The notes under the pieces are model-generated. The model searched no databases. It had not been told where the DNA came from and saw only the letters and a list, made by a program, of their open reading frames with translations. Below are positions 26,808-41,941 of a DNA stretch of 64,000 nt, piece by piece (position 1 is the stretch's first letter; each line of letters begins with the position of its first letter). The stretch lies in contig NC_133934.1 of assembly GCF_031877795.1 (NCBI RefSeq), positions 26,291,716 to 26,355,715 of the forward strand. The letters are read 5' to 3'. Origin of the DNA: Strix aluco (Eukaryota; Chordata; Aves; Strigiformes; Strigidae). Both the position numbers and the translations under genes were made by a program.

Positions 26808-29800
26808 CTAAGAAGAATAAGAATAAAAGGACAATGAACTCTTTTTCAACTGACCTTATTTTCAAGAGACTCACACATCAAGTTTCAGTTCACTTAATGC
26901 CAGGGTGAAAAGGCAAAACAAAGCAGGGTAATCCTATTATTCCTTTGGCAGCATGAAAGAAGAAGTCTGGTATGTGCAGTTACATTTTGATGTTGCTGAA
27001 AGCAGTGTCTCACACAGGCTTCCTTAGAGAGACAATTTCTTTGCAAGAATTTGTGTGTCTCCCCTGGGTTTTCGCACATACCACAATGAAATCCTAACAA
27101 ACAAGAACCACAAAGATTAAATTCTGGTCTCTTATCTGCATAGTGGGACTCTTAAGTGTATGAACATAGTTTGAAAAGTCAGGGGAACTTGTACTCCTAA
27201 ACCCTAACAAACTGCTGGCATTCTCCCTCTGGATCAATGTACAGGAAAATAATTTAAAACCCAGTAAGTCCTTTGCTAAAGGGAGGAACAATCATCCTTA
27301 TTGTATAATGAAAGCAAGCAGCAGGGGTGCAAAAGTAGATGTACTTGGAAACACTTTAAAAATGGAGCTACACACACACTAATTTTAGATCAAAGAAGTA
27401 GGTCATTCACTTAGCAATACAGAAAGTTCAAAGAAGCTGTAATGGACATGGTGGGGAATAAATTCTAGGTTATTTGCCTGCTAAAACCACTTACACTGGA
27501 CACATCAAGCGTATCTTTACTATTTATGAATAGCTTTCTCAGTGACTTAACTGATAGTCAAAATGGGTAGCAGATTGCAAGGCACTTCTACCCTTGTGGT
27601 CAAATCAGGGATTGATTTCTCTCAAATGAGCACTCTTACAATCTATTATTAGAACAGTTCTGCATAATGATACTTTCAAAATATTTTTGTTAACTTGGCA
27701 TCAATAAAGCTGGATTCAGACTGTGTTTGTGTTGCACACACTGGGGCCCTAATATGAGATAACTGGCAAGCTTAATAATGCCACAGCACAGAGCAGGTGA
27801 CCCTCTCAATTTCCTAAAACAAGCAGTTTAAGAAGGCGACAGCCATTTGATAAGGGTGTGCTGAATCAACAGATGTGCTCTGCAGTCATCACCTATAAAA
27901 ACTTACAGCCTTGATCTTACATAAGCATTTCAATGTTTTAACCTCACTAGGAGAAAGAGGAGAAACCCACATAAGGTACCTTCATTCAACAGAATGTATC
28001 ACCACAATAGTTCTTCCCTCTCGGGGGAAGACAGAGATAGAAAAAAGAAAACACATTTCAGAAGTCCTTCCTCTGTCAATGTCTACCACTCTTCTGCATT
28101 ATCCTCTGCCATGGTGGAGAGAGCCAGATGGTAAGAGATATCCATATCTTCATTACACAGTCTGAACATCAGTGCCCTTAGTCTGCTAGGGTCTCCACTT
28201 TTTAAAAAGAATACTGAAAACAAGCTTAAAAAATAATTTTGATGGAATGGAAGAAAGGCTTCTTGCCGAGACACTAAGAAAGAGTAATCTGGCAATGTAG
28301 TGAGAAGAAGACTGAGAGATGACTTGATTATGTAGCGTACAAGTACCTTGGCATAGAAAAATAAACCTGAGAAGTTCTTTAATGAAGAGGTGATCAAGAA
28401 CCAATGACTAGAAGCTGTAATCAACCAAATTCAAAAGAGAAGAAATGCATACATTTTTACCATTACACTGACTAGTGCAACAAACTGCCTAAGAAGGGGT
28501 GTATTCCCCATCTTTCAATGGATTCAGACATGCTTCAGCCAAATACAGGTCATTGAGTAAAGTACAGAAGCACCCAAGTTTAGACATAATATTCTCCAAT
28601 ATCCAGATGATCTAATGATTCCTTCTGAGAGTTAATTATAAAGCTACTACACTAACTTTCGTGAAATTATCTCAGAACCACTAGAACTGCACGACAGCAA
28701 TAGAAGAAATTCTTTAACTACACAAGCTCCCTGGATGATATACCGCGCCAACCAGAATAGCCTTTCTAAAACCATCTTAGCATGAGGAACAGGTAAAAGC
28801 ACTGATTGCTAAATAGTGCAAAACAGTTTCTCTGGACATAATGCTGACATCCAAAAGAATGTATCTGAACCAGTAAAGTTGCAAAACAATATTTAATTGT
28901 AACTTGAAAGAATTTAGGAGTCAGTAACACATAGTAATGTCACAGCAATGAACAGAGGAGTATTTATACATGACTACAAGAAATCAAATCATCATGTAAG
29001 AGTCATCACCAATGAAACCAGGCTAACATTCTTTGCAGAGCATATAACTGAAAAAGATTAGACAATAAACAGGGAAAATTAATCTGTCATATAACATCAT
29101 AAATTTAAGTGGATGTGCGCTAGAAGGAATTTACCCCAAGGCATCCGAATTGTACATGAGAAATTACCTTAATGAGCTAAAATAACACAGAACACCTGTC
29201 ATCAAGTAAAATGCCATCCAAACTTTCAACAAAAGATCCCTTGCAAGCTTTCTCACCTTCACATGATGCTGAAAGGAATAATCCTTTATCTTTCCTTCCT
29301 CCAAGCCCATAACAAGCTCTTTCACCAGCAAAGGTCCTAAGATGGACCATCTATTTTAGGAACAGCATTAGGTTTTCCCCTGATGAAGATACTTTTAAAA
29401 AAAAAAACAAAAAAAACACTAAACCCAAACCACAACAGGTTACTAATCCCCTTTATGCAATTATTTTTGCTGGGAACTGGAGGAAACAGAGATTTTATAT
29501 GTTATAAAGAAGAGAGAACCAGTCCATACTATATGATGATTTTTACTTGTAAAATGACACTTTTGGGTCTGTATTCCTCATTAAAACATTCTTGGGTTAA
29601 TAACTGTATTATTTGTAACACACTTTGAATGCATAAAGTACTAAATATCAACTAAGCTCTGTAATCAGATCCTTAAGTTTATTAATGCTTTGTGATCCTG
29701 TGTAAGATTTGGTAATAAGAGACTAGTATTTTTATATATCACAGAGCTGAATTCCTTGGCTCCACTGCATGCTCTTAAGCAGCCCGTTCCTATCAAAATC

Positions 29801-32800
29801 CTGTTCCAGAATTGCAATGTGTTTCCTGCCTGCCTCCCAGTACTTGCAATTGTCTGATCTCACGTCAGCGGTCTGCCCAGCTCTGACCTCTTTGCTGTGA
29901 GTCACACCAGCTCTCCACCTTTTGCAAATACAGTTCTTCTATATACAATCTATCACACAAAATGGGAGGATGTGCTCCATTCTTCTCCTTATGACCTGGA
30001 GGAAGAAAAAAAAGCTTGTTCTGTATGCCTTCCTGTTTATCATTACCTTGTTTTTCTTGGAACTGGTAAGACCACAGCAATTGGTAAGGCTGTGATGTCA
30101 AATATCTGCAAGTACTCTGACTGAGAGTTACTTTTACTCTACTTAAAATGACTGTATTTTGGTTTGACCATATAACTGCTAACACAGTATTTAATTCACA
30201 GGTTTACAAACAGCTGGAAGATACATTTGGTAAATATGCCAAAGCTCACACTGATAACAGCTGAGAAGGTATATATTATGACCTCTAGATCAAGCAAACT
30301 GATAGAGAGCATAATAAGGGAGAGAATTTGTAAACGTGGACAAATATGATATACCATCAAAGAGTCAGTATGACCTTTCCAGTGTAAAGAAGCCCACAGA
30401 AACAATCATGAACACTACTACCATAATTAAAATATTGTAGTCAGAGCCAGAATTACTGTAATTTGGGAGCAAAGTGGAGGATGGTGTCTGATGATTTAAG
30501 AAATAAAAGCCCACCATTACCTTTTGATTTGAGCATCTATTTGAAATTGTAGGCAATGAAGCCACACTGAAAAATATTTCTAGTCTGTCATGATTTAAAA
30601 AATAGCATTCTCGGTTATAGTAATTATTGCAAATTGTTTCTTCTTTTATTATCTTCCCCAATCCCAGACCTACAGCTGTGTATTATATTTTATACACCCT
30701 ACTATCAAAAAAGCAATCTTTATGTCTACAATCCAATTGGGTTTTTGTACCTGGAGACTCTTATGTATTTTAAATTATTGCAATGACTATACATTATTTC
30801 CCAATTCAGCAGCACCTCTCCCAAGTAAATAGCCTGCAGCTGGTGAGCTCTGGAAGACAGAAATTATATGCTGCCTCTCTCCACCCTAATCATTACAAAA
30901 CTGAATTCCTTTCTAGCATGAAGGCAAACAAGAAGTTTTGACAATTTTCCATGTGCTGGATGCCCTCCAATGTGACTCCAAAAAGATGCTGATTAGCAAG
31001 ATTTTCAAAGTGCACATATTGGTGATCTCTACTCCTTGATATAAAGGAGTGTGTAAAAATATTTATAATTCCAGTACTCAAAGAAACATTCACTCTCTAC
31101 GATACATAAATCAGAGTCACTCCAGATTTACCACGGACTAAACCTGGCATCTGCAGCATCAAAACTCTAAACCCACTAACTCTTATCTTTCCTGGATCCA
31201 GGCATTTTTAAAATGTAGACTATCACACACACAATACATACAATGGCTGAAGATTTGCTCTGCTAAGAACTATTTTTGCTGTGTTGCTATCTTCTTGAAG
31301 GTTGAAGGTAAGAAATACTTGGGAGCAAAATACCTCACCATACAGCAGACAAGTAACAGAATCTTTCCACATTAAAGAGAAACAAAACCCTATTCAGCTC
31401 CTCGTTACAGTTTTTCAGCCAACTGCAATAACTCAAAGCACAATTGTCAAATATCTCTAAGAGGCCATAAATTTAATTTTGCTTCTGAGTTCAGTTTGAG
31501 AGAAGTGCAGCAGAGCAAATGAAAATATGTATATAATTTAAAATAAAAATGTAGAAAAAAAGCAAATTACTTGTTATGCCTCTGCAGGCATTCTGAAAAA
31601 TGATAAAGGGCTACAATAGCAAAAGTCATACAACACACAGAGCATGAACAATTCACTGCCCCAAAGATAAAATGTTCATTTTATCTTACTGTCAGAGCAG
31701 AAACCCTCTCTCCTATACTCTTCCATGATCTCCTAAAGGATCCAGGTTTCCATGAGAAGGAGTTGTTCTCTTACCTTTTTACCTGCACTTTAGCCCTTTT
31801 AGTGTCCATGTTTTCTTGTAATATCTGACCCTTTCTGTAATTATTTTCTTCATAGCATGCCCCAAGTTCAGTTCTTCTGTATAATCTTACCCATCTCCAA
31901 ATGGCCTCCAAGCATTCTCTTCTAGCATCTAAAACATCCTGTACCTTGGCCTCGCATAGCAATCCTGCACATGAAATCCTGTCCCAGAGAAACTACCGGG
32001 CACTGGGGCTGTGTGACCATAGTACCAATTAACCCAGGGAGTAAAAATTTGCTTCAGTTAAAGCAAGAAGAGACTGCTGAGATCAGCTCCTCATAAAGCT
32101 CCTGATCACTGCTTTTATAGGACTCTTTATCCTCCTCCTTGGCAACTCTGTCCCCCTGGGTACCATTAGCGCTCCAGGGGCAACTGGCACCTCAGCTGAC
32201 TCATTACTAGGCACTTCAAAACGCCTCTGGTACAAGTGGTTACTCCAAAATCTGTTTCTAATCCTGCCTCTTCTAGCGACTGGACTCACTGAACCCTGCC
32301 TAGTCACACAAAGTCCAAGTCAACATCAATTAACTGCACAGTGAAATAATAAATAAAGATATCTGTAGTAGGGCAATACTGCTTACCAATGACCAAAGGA
32401 GCCTAAATATTCAAATCCAGTGAATCCCAGCCAAACTCTAAATTGTCTGTATTTGTTATACAACGCATTTTCCTGTTGATTTCCATCTTCTGTAATATTT
32501 GTACTTCATGCACATCCACAATCCTGAGTGTTTTGTTAGTCTTACGATGAACTACCTACATTCAACTCACCAGCCTATCATTTAACTTCCTATTATTTCA
32601 GTCGTACAGCTAAACTTTGTAAGACAGGCCAAGGAATTTTATCCACTGATCTCTGCATCACGTTTCTCTTCAGGCTGGGTTAGAGCATAGAGGGGGAAAA
32701 TAAAATTAATGGATTTGGGATTTCTCTCTTAAAAAAAACAAACCAGAGATACGCGTAGATAAGACTGGCTGATTTTACCCACAAAGATCTTTGTGAAACT

Positions 32801-35800
32801 TTGAGTTTTTCAACTGCTGCTACCAGAAATCCAGCACATTCCCTATCACCAGAGCAATATTAAGGAGGAACAAGGCAGAAATGGTAACAGACCCATTAAA
32901 AAAGTAAAGGAAGGGAATAACTAAATACAGGATAAAACTACAGGCCCGTGTAAGAAAACAAAAGCGTTTGTAGTTAAATAGAGAAGAAACATCACAAAAA
33001 GAACTACAGAAATAGGGAGAAAATAAAAAGAAAAATAAGCAGTACTTTAAAATAAATAAATGTTTATTTTATCTGAAGTTAATGGATGCATGATTCTAAG
33101 GCAACAAGGGAGGACACCGAACTAAATCAAAATTAATCCAGAAGCTAAGGGCCTGGCATAAGTAACCAGTGAAGGTGGTGTGCATATTTTATGCAAGAGT
33201 TTTACATTGTCAGGGTTATAGAACTGGCAAAAATAAGCTTTAAGATTTCTAAGGAAACTTCCTTTCCAAAGCAACTTCCTCTGTTCAAACAAGGCTAAAA
33301 ATAGGTTCTGTAAAAAAGAAGAATCTTGTATACAAATTGATACTAATTAAAACATTCCAAGGATCTGTTCTCCCCTATTATTGTAATTTAGTTCAAGTAA
33401 ATATTCCCTCATAGACCTTAAGTCTGAAACACTGCGACATTATACTTGACTTTTTTATAACTGTAATTTTTAATCCCTTTTACTAACAATGCAAGAGAAG
33501 CTCTCTCCCATCATCTCTTTCACACTTACAGCTCCATCCTACTTTTACTGAAACGAATACCAGCACTCCCATTGGCTTCAGTGGACCAGGATCCAGTAGT
33601 TCTGCAAGGTCACAGATATCTGGAGGACTACTGATGATCTTTTTCTACCAGGCCTCCTCCTGGGCATAAAATTGAATTTTCAGGACAAAAGAAAACCAAC
33701 TGGCTGACTGGGCAGCAAAAGCAAAACAGCAGGCTATAAATGTGGGTCCTGCCAGGAGGAACGCTGCCACAGTAAAGTGTGGCTCCAATTACAGCTTTCT
33801 TCAACTAATTGTCCCAGTTCAGATCATCCATTTAGCTTTTCAGTGGAAAGAGCTGCAATGATTTTGATGGCTGATACAATACCCAAAGAGGGTTCCTAGT
33901 CGTAGCAACACTTTCAGAGTATAAAGCAATCCTCTCCACTCTCCTTATAATTTCAGGGGGGAGGGGCAGAAAGCAGCTGATTTTGTACTTGAAAGCATCA
34001 GCACGTCTCCCTGGACTTCCAGCTGTAGCCTAATGAGTTGGCAAGTGTATTTTTGCACTACAACTTTTCTCAGGATAATTAACAAGATCTAAAATGAACT
34101 TTACAATGCAGATTAAGCTAAGCCAGTTTGTTTCCTCATGAAAAAGTCAGTGCTTAATGATGCACACAGATGTAAGCAACTGGTGCTGTTCTTGTTGGTT
34201 TCAACAGAGTCATCAAGTCCAGTAGGAGCTCCACAAGAGAACTGCTCACCCAGCCACATCCTTCACATACTAGTGGGTAACTTTACTACCATCTCACAAA
34301 TCATTTCGTAAGTAAATTACGAATTAATTTTCCAGTGTCATCCATCTGGTGCTTCTTACAAATGTTAATTTAACACAAACTGACTCCTTAAAAATAGGAG
34401 TAAAACCAAAGAAAATAAGAAACGCTGAGCCAGCCACTGAAGGATACTACAGTGACATGCCAAAATCAGGGAAGGAGCTTTTGAACAGGAACAGGCTCAG
34501 AGCTGAGAAGTAAGTGCTTTTTTTTTTTCTGATGGTCTCACAAGACTACTGGAGCACTGGTACATCCCTTGTCCCCACAGCACGAGTCCACCAGTGTGTG
34601 ACCACCGCAACAACGTAAGCATTGCTGGGCCACTAGCATTTTCACCCCGATGCGGACATTTGGACTCACTCTAAGTGGGTCAGGAAATTCTTCTGGCGAG
34701 TCTGCCAACAGCACTAGCACCTACAGCAGTGAAGCAGGAGCCAGAGCATGAAAACTTAAAGACTTATAATTATGGTCAAAGCCCTTTCACTGCCAAGCAT
34801 TACAACTCCTCTCTTGCTGAAGTATGTGAAAAAGTTCATGCCACTTGAAAGGAATGGCAAGACCTAGTAGGAACCTGGTAGGAAACTTATTATTTGTGAA
34901 CAAGACTAACCAAGGTTACAGGTATGCTGAGGTGCATCAGTTCAACACAGAATGGTGTATCAGGGAAATACAGATGACACAGATGCTTCTTTCAGTTTGA
35001 TTAGGGTTTGTCAGTGTCAAGTACAACTCTCAGAGGACAGGAAACCACACATTAAACCCTCACACTGTGCCAGTACTGTTTCCCACCTTCCTTTTCATGG
35101 CCAGTCCCCAACATGTGAGGAGAGAGAGAGAGATTTCAGGCTTTAAGGCTACAAGGCTGATGTCAGTGATCAAAACTGAACTCCTCAAGGGAGCCAAATA
35201 AGACCCACCAAGATTAAAAAAAGCTATTTACTTATTCCCACGCAGGTGGCTTAACATTTCTTCTGGGCAGAACACTTGAAAAGCAGCTAATTATGCACAT
35301 CCAGTCATGGACCAAAAAAGCAGTCCAGCTATTTTAGAATTCATTTACTGATATTTGATACAGAATGTTATTGCCAAACTCCAGCTGTCAGCATTTGGTC
35401 ATCCTTTTGTTGAAATGATGATATTTTTCTGAAAGAAATCTCTTGGAATATGAAAGCTAATTAAGAGAAGATGTCAATGACACAGAACATTGTCCAAGAA
35501 TAATACCCTCTTTCTGCTAAGCAAATGCTTCAGCTTTACTTTAGCATTTATTTCTGGTGTAGGAGACTGTGACAATGGTCTAGGACAACAAAATTATTCT
35601 TACTGCACCGAATGACTAATGGCTACTTAATCATTTTGTTTGACATCTGTTAATGCAAAAGGGTGGGCTATCCTCTGTAAAATTATTAACATGTTGCATT
35701 TCAACCAGTTTACAGAGCAAACTGGGAGCCCCCTCCTTTGGTCTTCAGTACGGCAAGAACTCTCATTAACTTGAATGGGATTTTCCACTTGAGTGCTAAG

Positions 35801-38800
35801 TAGAAGGGCCAGCTCCTAGGCAAATTTGCTTACTCTCCTGCTTTGGTTAGTGTCTCTGGCACTACAGACTGCCCCATTGCATGTGTCAGCATTCCTCTTC
35901 CCATTCCCCAGCAATAACTGCCAGTCCCCTAAATTCAGCACCCCTGCAGCTGTACGAGCAATGCACTACTGCTGCAAGCAACACATACGGAATCTGAAAC
36001 CCCTGCCGAGAGCATTTCTGCACCAGCACTGTGAGGACACCGGTGCTGTGCCATGCCATTCAGGGCCACAGGCTTGTGTTGCAATGTTTTGGCTGGCCTG
36101 ATTCTGAACAAGTGGCTACACACAAAAGAGGAACTGGCCTTCCAGGGAGCAGACTTTTGCAGGAAAACAAGAATAAAGGGTACTCCCTGCAGATGGAAAA
36201 CGGTAGAGGTTAGCATCTTGCACCAGCCTCCCCATGGGAGTAGAACAGGGAAACTGACTTTGCTGTTGGTTACCCCACCCAAGAGATATTTTGCACTTAA
36301 CTTGCAGGCTTCATAACACAAAGCTAATAATTTACTTTAAAAGACAAAGCATGGAAACAGAATATGTTCCTATAACAAACTGTCTAACTATCCATAAAGC
36401 AACCCTGCTCTTGTTCAACATCTCTGCTCTTGTTCCAAAATTTATTAATCAAGATTATGATTAATATGTTCAAATGTACCAAGGCAACCTGTGAGCTCAA
36501 AGCGGATCCGGCTTTAAAGCTCACCCAGCGAGGCTCAGGACTCAAACTCATGAACAAATTACCATGGTGTAACAAAGCCACTGCACAGCAGCTGAGCTGT
36601 GGCAACGGTCCCCGCACACGCTCTTAGCCCATGGGAACAGTGGGCAAACATGACTTTGCTTAGTCCGTAAGATAAAAAGGTTAAGCTTAGACCTTTCAGA
36701 GCTGCCCTGAGCTAATCATGAGCACCCAGGCAGTTACTGCAGCTTGGGTGGCCTGCAATAACTCATTATTTTGAAGTCATTTTTTCAGAGGGTCAATTAT
36801 CCAGAAATTTTTAGACATTTCACCTCTTTGCAAAAATAAACATAAACAAATTCTCTTATTCATTCCTTTACAAAAATCTACAGTTTCAAAACAAATAAAA
36901 ATTAAAGTTTTTCCAACCATATTGAGCCAGCATGTGCAGTCCTAAACCATGAACCATGAAGCTTTTTGAGACTCATTTATTAAGAGTACAATTGTTTAGA
37001 TTGTAAAATACCTTACTAAATCTTTAAAACTGTAAAAATACACTATTCCTTAATGTTACTCCAATCACATACAAACACAAAATTATACTGAAGTTCTTTG
37101 GAATATTTTCATTATTTTTTTCTCCAGGGATGACATATGTTTCTAATAACTTGCCACTGAGCAAACAGATTTAGCAGGGTAGCAGCATGCTGAGAAAGAT
37201 AGCAGGATTTTCAATTTTCAGATGAAAGCAGCTCTATTCCCTGGCAGCCCTACTCCTAACCCCTTTAGGCCAGATCAAATTTTATCTGAAGCTAGCGGGT
37301 GCCTGTCTTTGACTTCAATGGAAGTTGAATCAGGTTTTCTACATACCTGCAGTAAACAATTTGAAGCTTATCAATTAGAATACTTTTAATCAGTACTTAT
37401 ACCAGAGGGAATGTAGCAATTAACAGGATTTCTGGCCTTGGTTATTTACATATGCTTAGCTAAAAGACAACCCAGTTTTTACCAGAGAGTAATATCCATC
37501 TAATTCAGCAGACTCACAGACTACTTTAGATTATCAAAAGGAAAGTGCTATGCAAATTATACAAATCTCCCCTTCACCTACTAGCAACAGATTTTTAAAT
37601 CTATTACATAAATTTACACAAGGAAAATCTATGGCACTATTTCAGACAAGGATTAGTTTGCAACGTGCATCTCACCTTTGGCTCCACAGTTTTCCCACAG
37701 GAAAGAAAGTATTTTTCATCTTTAGACACTTTTGTTCTATGTACAATCCGTGGCTCAAGAAAAGTCTATGTACAAGAATATTTCTATATTTCATGGAGCT
37801 CTCAGCTAAAAACTTTATCTAGTATTTTCAAACAGGGGTGCTTAATGAGAGGTGCCATCTACTCAGTCTCACATAGATGTGAAAGTGTTGAGCCCCTAGC
37901 GACACCATAACTACTTGCATGGGAATTCTTGTTAAACTAAGGCCACAGGAAGCTTTGTTTCACACTTGATTTAGTCCAACTATCTGAAGAGCTAAACCCC
38001 AATTTTATTCACATCTTCATGTAATTTCATTTGGACAGCTGTTTTTTCCCTAAACTAACTTTTTAATGCATGAAAACTGACATAAACTATTTCATTAAAT
38101 TCTCTAAAAATATTGCCTTGCTAAAAATAAAGCTTTTATGATTAACTATCAGGAAATACACAAACATATACATGTGAATATACCAATAAGAGACCAAAGT
38201 TCTATTACTAGAGGTCTGTATTTGACAAAGATTCTACAAATACAGCATTGCAGCTGCTTGTATCATGCAAATGGTTTGTGCCACATTTTTGTACAGCTTT
38301 TCTGTTCTTTCTGATAAAAATCTTTTCTTTCCTAGGAGAGCTCAGTGGTTTGGATCTGACATTTGTCTAGCAGTTTTATAAAGTAAGAATGAAACTATAT
38401 TTAGTTCCAGAAAGCCATGGTTTTTAATGCGTGCAAAGCTGCAGAAGAATCAGAACTAATCTTAATGAGGAAAACTTTTATCAAGTGTAATTCTATCTGT
38501 TCCCACCCAAATGGGACTAATTTGTTCCATTATCTGTAAAAATACCAGCTAGACAATTTTAAAGCCTCTGAAGCATATTTGTTCAATTAATAACCATGCA
38601 AATGTACAACCACTGAATCATGCCAGAGGCTGCTCCCCAAGCATCTTCAAATCTTTCATGAAAAGCCATATCAATCATCACTAAGGGATCTTTCTCTTGC
38701 CACAGCCCCAGCCAATATCGTGGACTAGGTGACAGGATGGAACGAGGAGAGTAAGACCATACTTCTCCACTGTACTGCTGCTAAAGTCCAGCAGAAATAA

Positions 38801-41800
38801 GACTAACACAGCTAACACAGGCTGATCCTTCTCGAATCCCTGACTGTATTCCTTCATAATGAGGAGCTAAAGAGTCTTTCTTCAAATGAGGCTCCTGGGG
38901 AACTGGGGAAGCTAGCTGTTGGTGAGTCAAGGCATACAACCTGAAGGAGCTATTCTGGGAAAATAATTCCTTTTTTTTTTTTTCCTGAACAAAGACTGCA
39001 AGATTTGGTTCTGCGGTATAATCTTACAAAGCTTTTTTAGCTTCCACTGTACTTATAGAGGACTTGGGAATACCTGGATCTTCCAAGAAGTACTCAGCAT
39101 CTTGCAGAATCAGATGCCTCATTAACACCTAGATAGATCACTACATATTAATAAATTGAATCTATAACCTAGGAAGTTAAAACAGAAAGCACGTTTAACA
39201 TCAAGTGTAATAGCATGTATGTAAATGCATGTAAGCAAAGCATGTGTGTAATAGCATGTATGCAAAGCAGGCTCACGGACTCTCTGATTCGCTTCCCAAG
39301 CAGAATATGGACAGATGACATCAATTTTTCTACGTATAAATGCATGTGCCAAAATATTTTTGTATTTGTTGTGATGAGTAATCTGATAAATGTTCAAAAC
39401 ATACAGAGTAAGAATCTGATACTTGGTATTGTCAGAGCACTCTATACCTTCTCCATTTGTATGTGCTAATAAGAACAGAAAGAGGATCTTGCTACTTTCA
39501 TTGTACTGGCCCCATGAAGACTTGTGATGCTCTTATGCCCAATTCTGCTATGACAAACTTCAGCAGAGACCAAATTTGGTCTTTAAGAATGTATGTCAAG
39601 TACCTAAAATATCTAGGAGGGAAAATTCTGAAACATGAACATAGACTTTGTTTTATTACAGATCTGTTATGCAAATAACATTCACACATCACTAATTCTT
39701 GTCTAAATATATAAAAGTAGAAAATGAGAAGTTAATAACAAAACAAGAAATCAGTTAGAAACTAACTTTCTCTAAAACCAAATACCAACTTTTTGAAAGC
39801 AGGTACAATAGTTACCAAGCAATTAAAACCGTAATGCATTTAAAAATTGTTTTTATGTAGACTACTACTTCCTTAACAACTAGTGTATTATTCTTATTTT
39901 TCCCTTTGAACAAGGGAAGAACATGGACAGCAGAATGTTGCCCAGGTAACTGGGCCACGCACTTCAGACTTAATGGATTTGACTGTGGTTTGGGTAAGGT
40001 GCTGCAAAAGCATCAAAACGTGCATGGTATGAGGAATTTCATAGGACCACGTTCACTGTATTTATTTCTATAATCAGGAAAATAATATCCAGCTAGGCTA
40101 AAATAAGATCCACCCAGAGCTACAGAATGGTGGCTACCACCATCTCAGTTCCAAAGCAGACCCTCCTGGCTTATGGTCCCGAGTAAGACAGGGATGTCCC
40201 TGCCTGCCAGAGAAGCACACGTGACAATACTTTGTGGAATGACCAGTAAGACATCCAGGAGGGCTTTGCACTTGTTTAGCACCTTATAAAAAATGTTCTT
40301 AAATAACTTGAGATGCAGAACTCTATACCACTCTAGAGTTTGGCAAAAATTATAAATCTCTTATTTTACAAAATGGGGCAAAAAGAACCAAAGAGGTTGG
40401 ACTCACTCACCTCAGCGGCAGGGGAAGGAACAGTGCTCAGGACTGAACCAACTAATGCACTGCTAACGTTACAATCACTTTTATTTTGCCAACTGCTTCT
40501 ACTGTTTCAAGCCACGCTGTCAGTGACGGGGTCACTTTTTTAAAATCAATGATCAACAACAACAGCTTGATTTCTTCCATCTCGACAGGTCACAGGAATT
40601 AGATGGAATTATCAAGGATTTATTCTCTGTCACTGTATATGGGAAGAAATCAAAAGTGAGATTGATTTTTTTTTTCTCATTTTGATTTTTTTGAGCTGAT
40701 GTCTTCTTTTGGAAAGTAACAGAAATGAGTAAAGGTGGACAGTACTCTAATAGCTAAGCATGTAAAGACTTCTAAGACGTTAACCCACTAATGCTCACTG
40801 CAGATACATACCTTCCCCAGCAGGCACACTAATAACATTAACATAATAAGCTATTAAGAGCAAAAAAGTTAGATGTCATCACCTCTAAAAACTGGAGATG
40901 GTTTTCAAATCTTATCTATATGAATCAACATTGACGTTCAGCCAGTATACAGCACAAACAGTCTCTACACCAACAAATCTATAAAAGACAACCCTGAAGA
41001 CTAGACAAACAGGTGTCTGCCTGGAAACAAAAGTTTTTGATGTAGGTCATGCACCAGGTTCCCACAGAAGCGGTGGTTAGCTGAGGCCTCGGAACTGCCA
41101 TGGAAGGCAGCAGCTGAGCTGCAGGGTGGGAGATCTTGGGAACATGGCATGGTCACAGCTGTGGGGGAATGACCACGGACAATTTCTTGTGGTCTCCAAA
41201 GCCAATATACGCCTTCCCCACTGAAATCTGTTACAAATCACATCTTGGAGCACACATATGAGGAGTTCCTGGCAGGAATCCTGTCTTTACTACATTAATG
41301 GCAGCGTGACGCTGTCCTTCTCCTGAGATTATCTTTCTCAGAACATTGTTCAATTTCTCCCACTTTTGCTGCACGTTTTTCAAAGCGCAGGGAGCAGCCC
41401 GGGAGCACATACCCTGGTGTCAGCATGCCACTCTCAGCTTCTTCAACGAGAGAAAACCAAAAGTATCAGACTGAGACCCTTTAAAAAAAAAAAAAAGAAT
41501 GGACAGAAGAGTGCCACTTTGCACTACCAACCCCAACGACCAGAAAACCCCAAATCAGACCAGCTGTAGAGAAGACGAGCGGTGGTTTCCCCGGTTTGAG
41601 GCAGAAGAGCGCTGCCCCAGAGCGAGCGGAACGGCTCCGGCTCTCCCGGTGTTTACCTTCCCAGGGACCCGGCGCAGCGCCCGGCAGCGGGGACGTCTCT
41701 GCACTTCAACAGGCTGGAAGTTACCCCCGCAGCGCCCGCCGGGGGCTCCCCAGGCTCCGCGGCCACCCCCCGGGCCGCACCGCGCCGCTCCGCGCCTGGC

Positions 41801-41941
41801 GGGCGGAGGGGCGAGCGGGGGTGTCCGCGGCAACCCGCCCGGCTCTGCCTGGCCGCGGCCGGCCGGCCCGCCCGCGCCCTCCCTCCCCTCCCCGGCCCGG
41901 CCCGGCCCGGCCCGGCCCGGCCGCGGCGCCCCCCCGCTCAC
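26808..41941 (-). other. SMIM14: SMIM14 intron 1
   Basis: 15-kb AT-rich intron between the non-coding CpG-island exon and exon 2. I recognise no confident gene or young repeat in it. A low-confidence degenerate CR1-like coding fragment may lie at about 31771-32310 on the minus strand. Four ATGCAAAT octamers fall within 37550-39676. The rest of the intron shows nothing I can name. Confidence 0.75.
41891..41920. repeat. (CCCGG)6 pentanucleotide repeat
   Basis: Six perfect tandem CCCGG units in the CpG island. They begin about 22 bp inside SMIM14 intron 1, counted from the inferred exon 1 donor. Confidence 0.95.

Noticed and set aside
34200..34275. Segment resembling a reversed old CR1 tail (TCATCAAGTCCAGTAGGAGC)
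   Set aside because: Only one weakly similar block and no diagnostic terminus.
39206..39268. Repeated GTGTAATAGCATGTATG-like words
   Set aside because: A minor two-copy AT-rich repeat with no array structure or protein context; not CRISPR.
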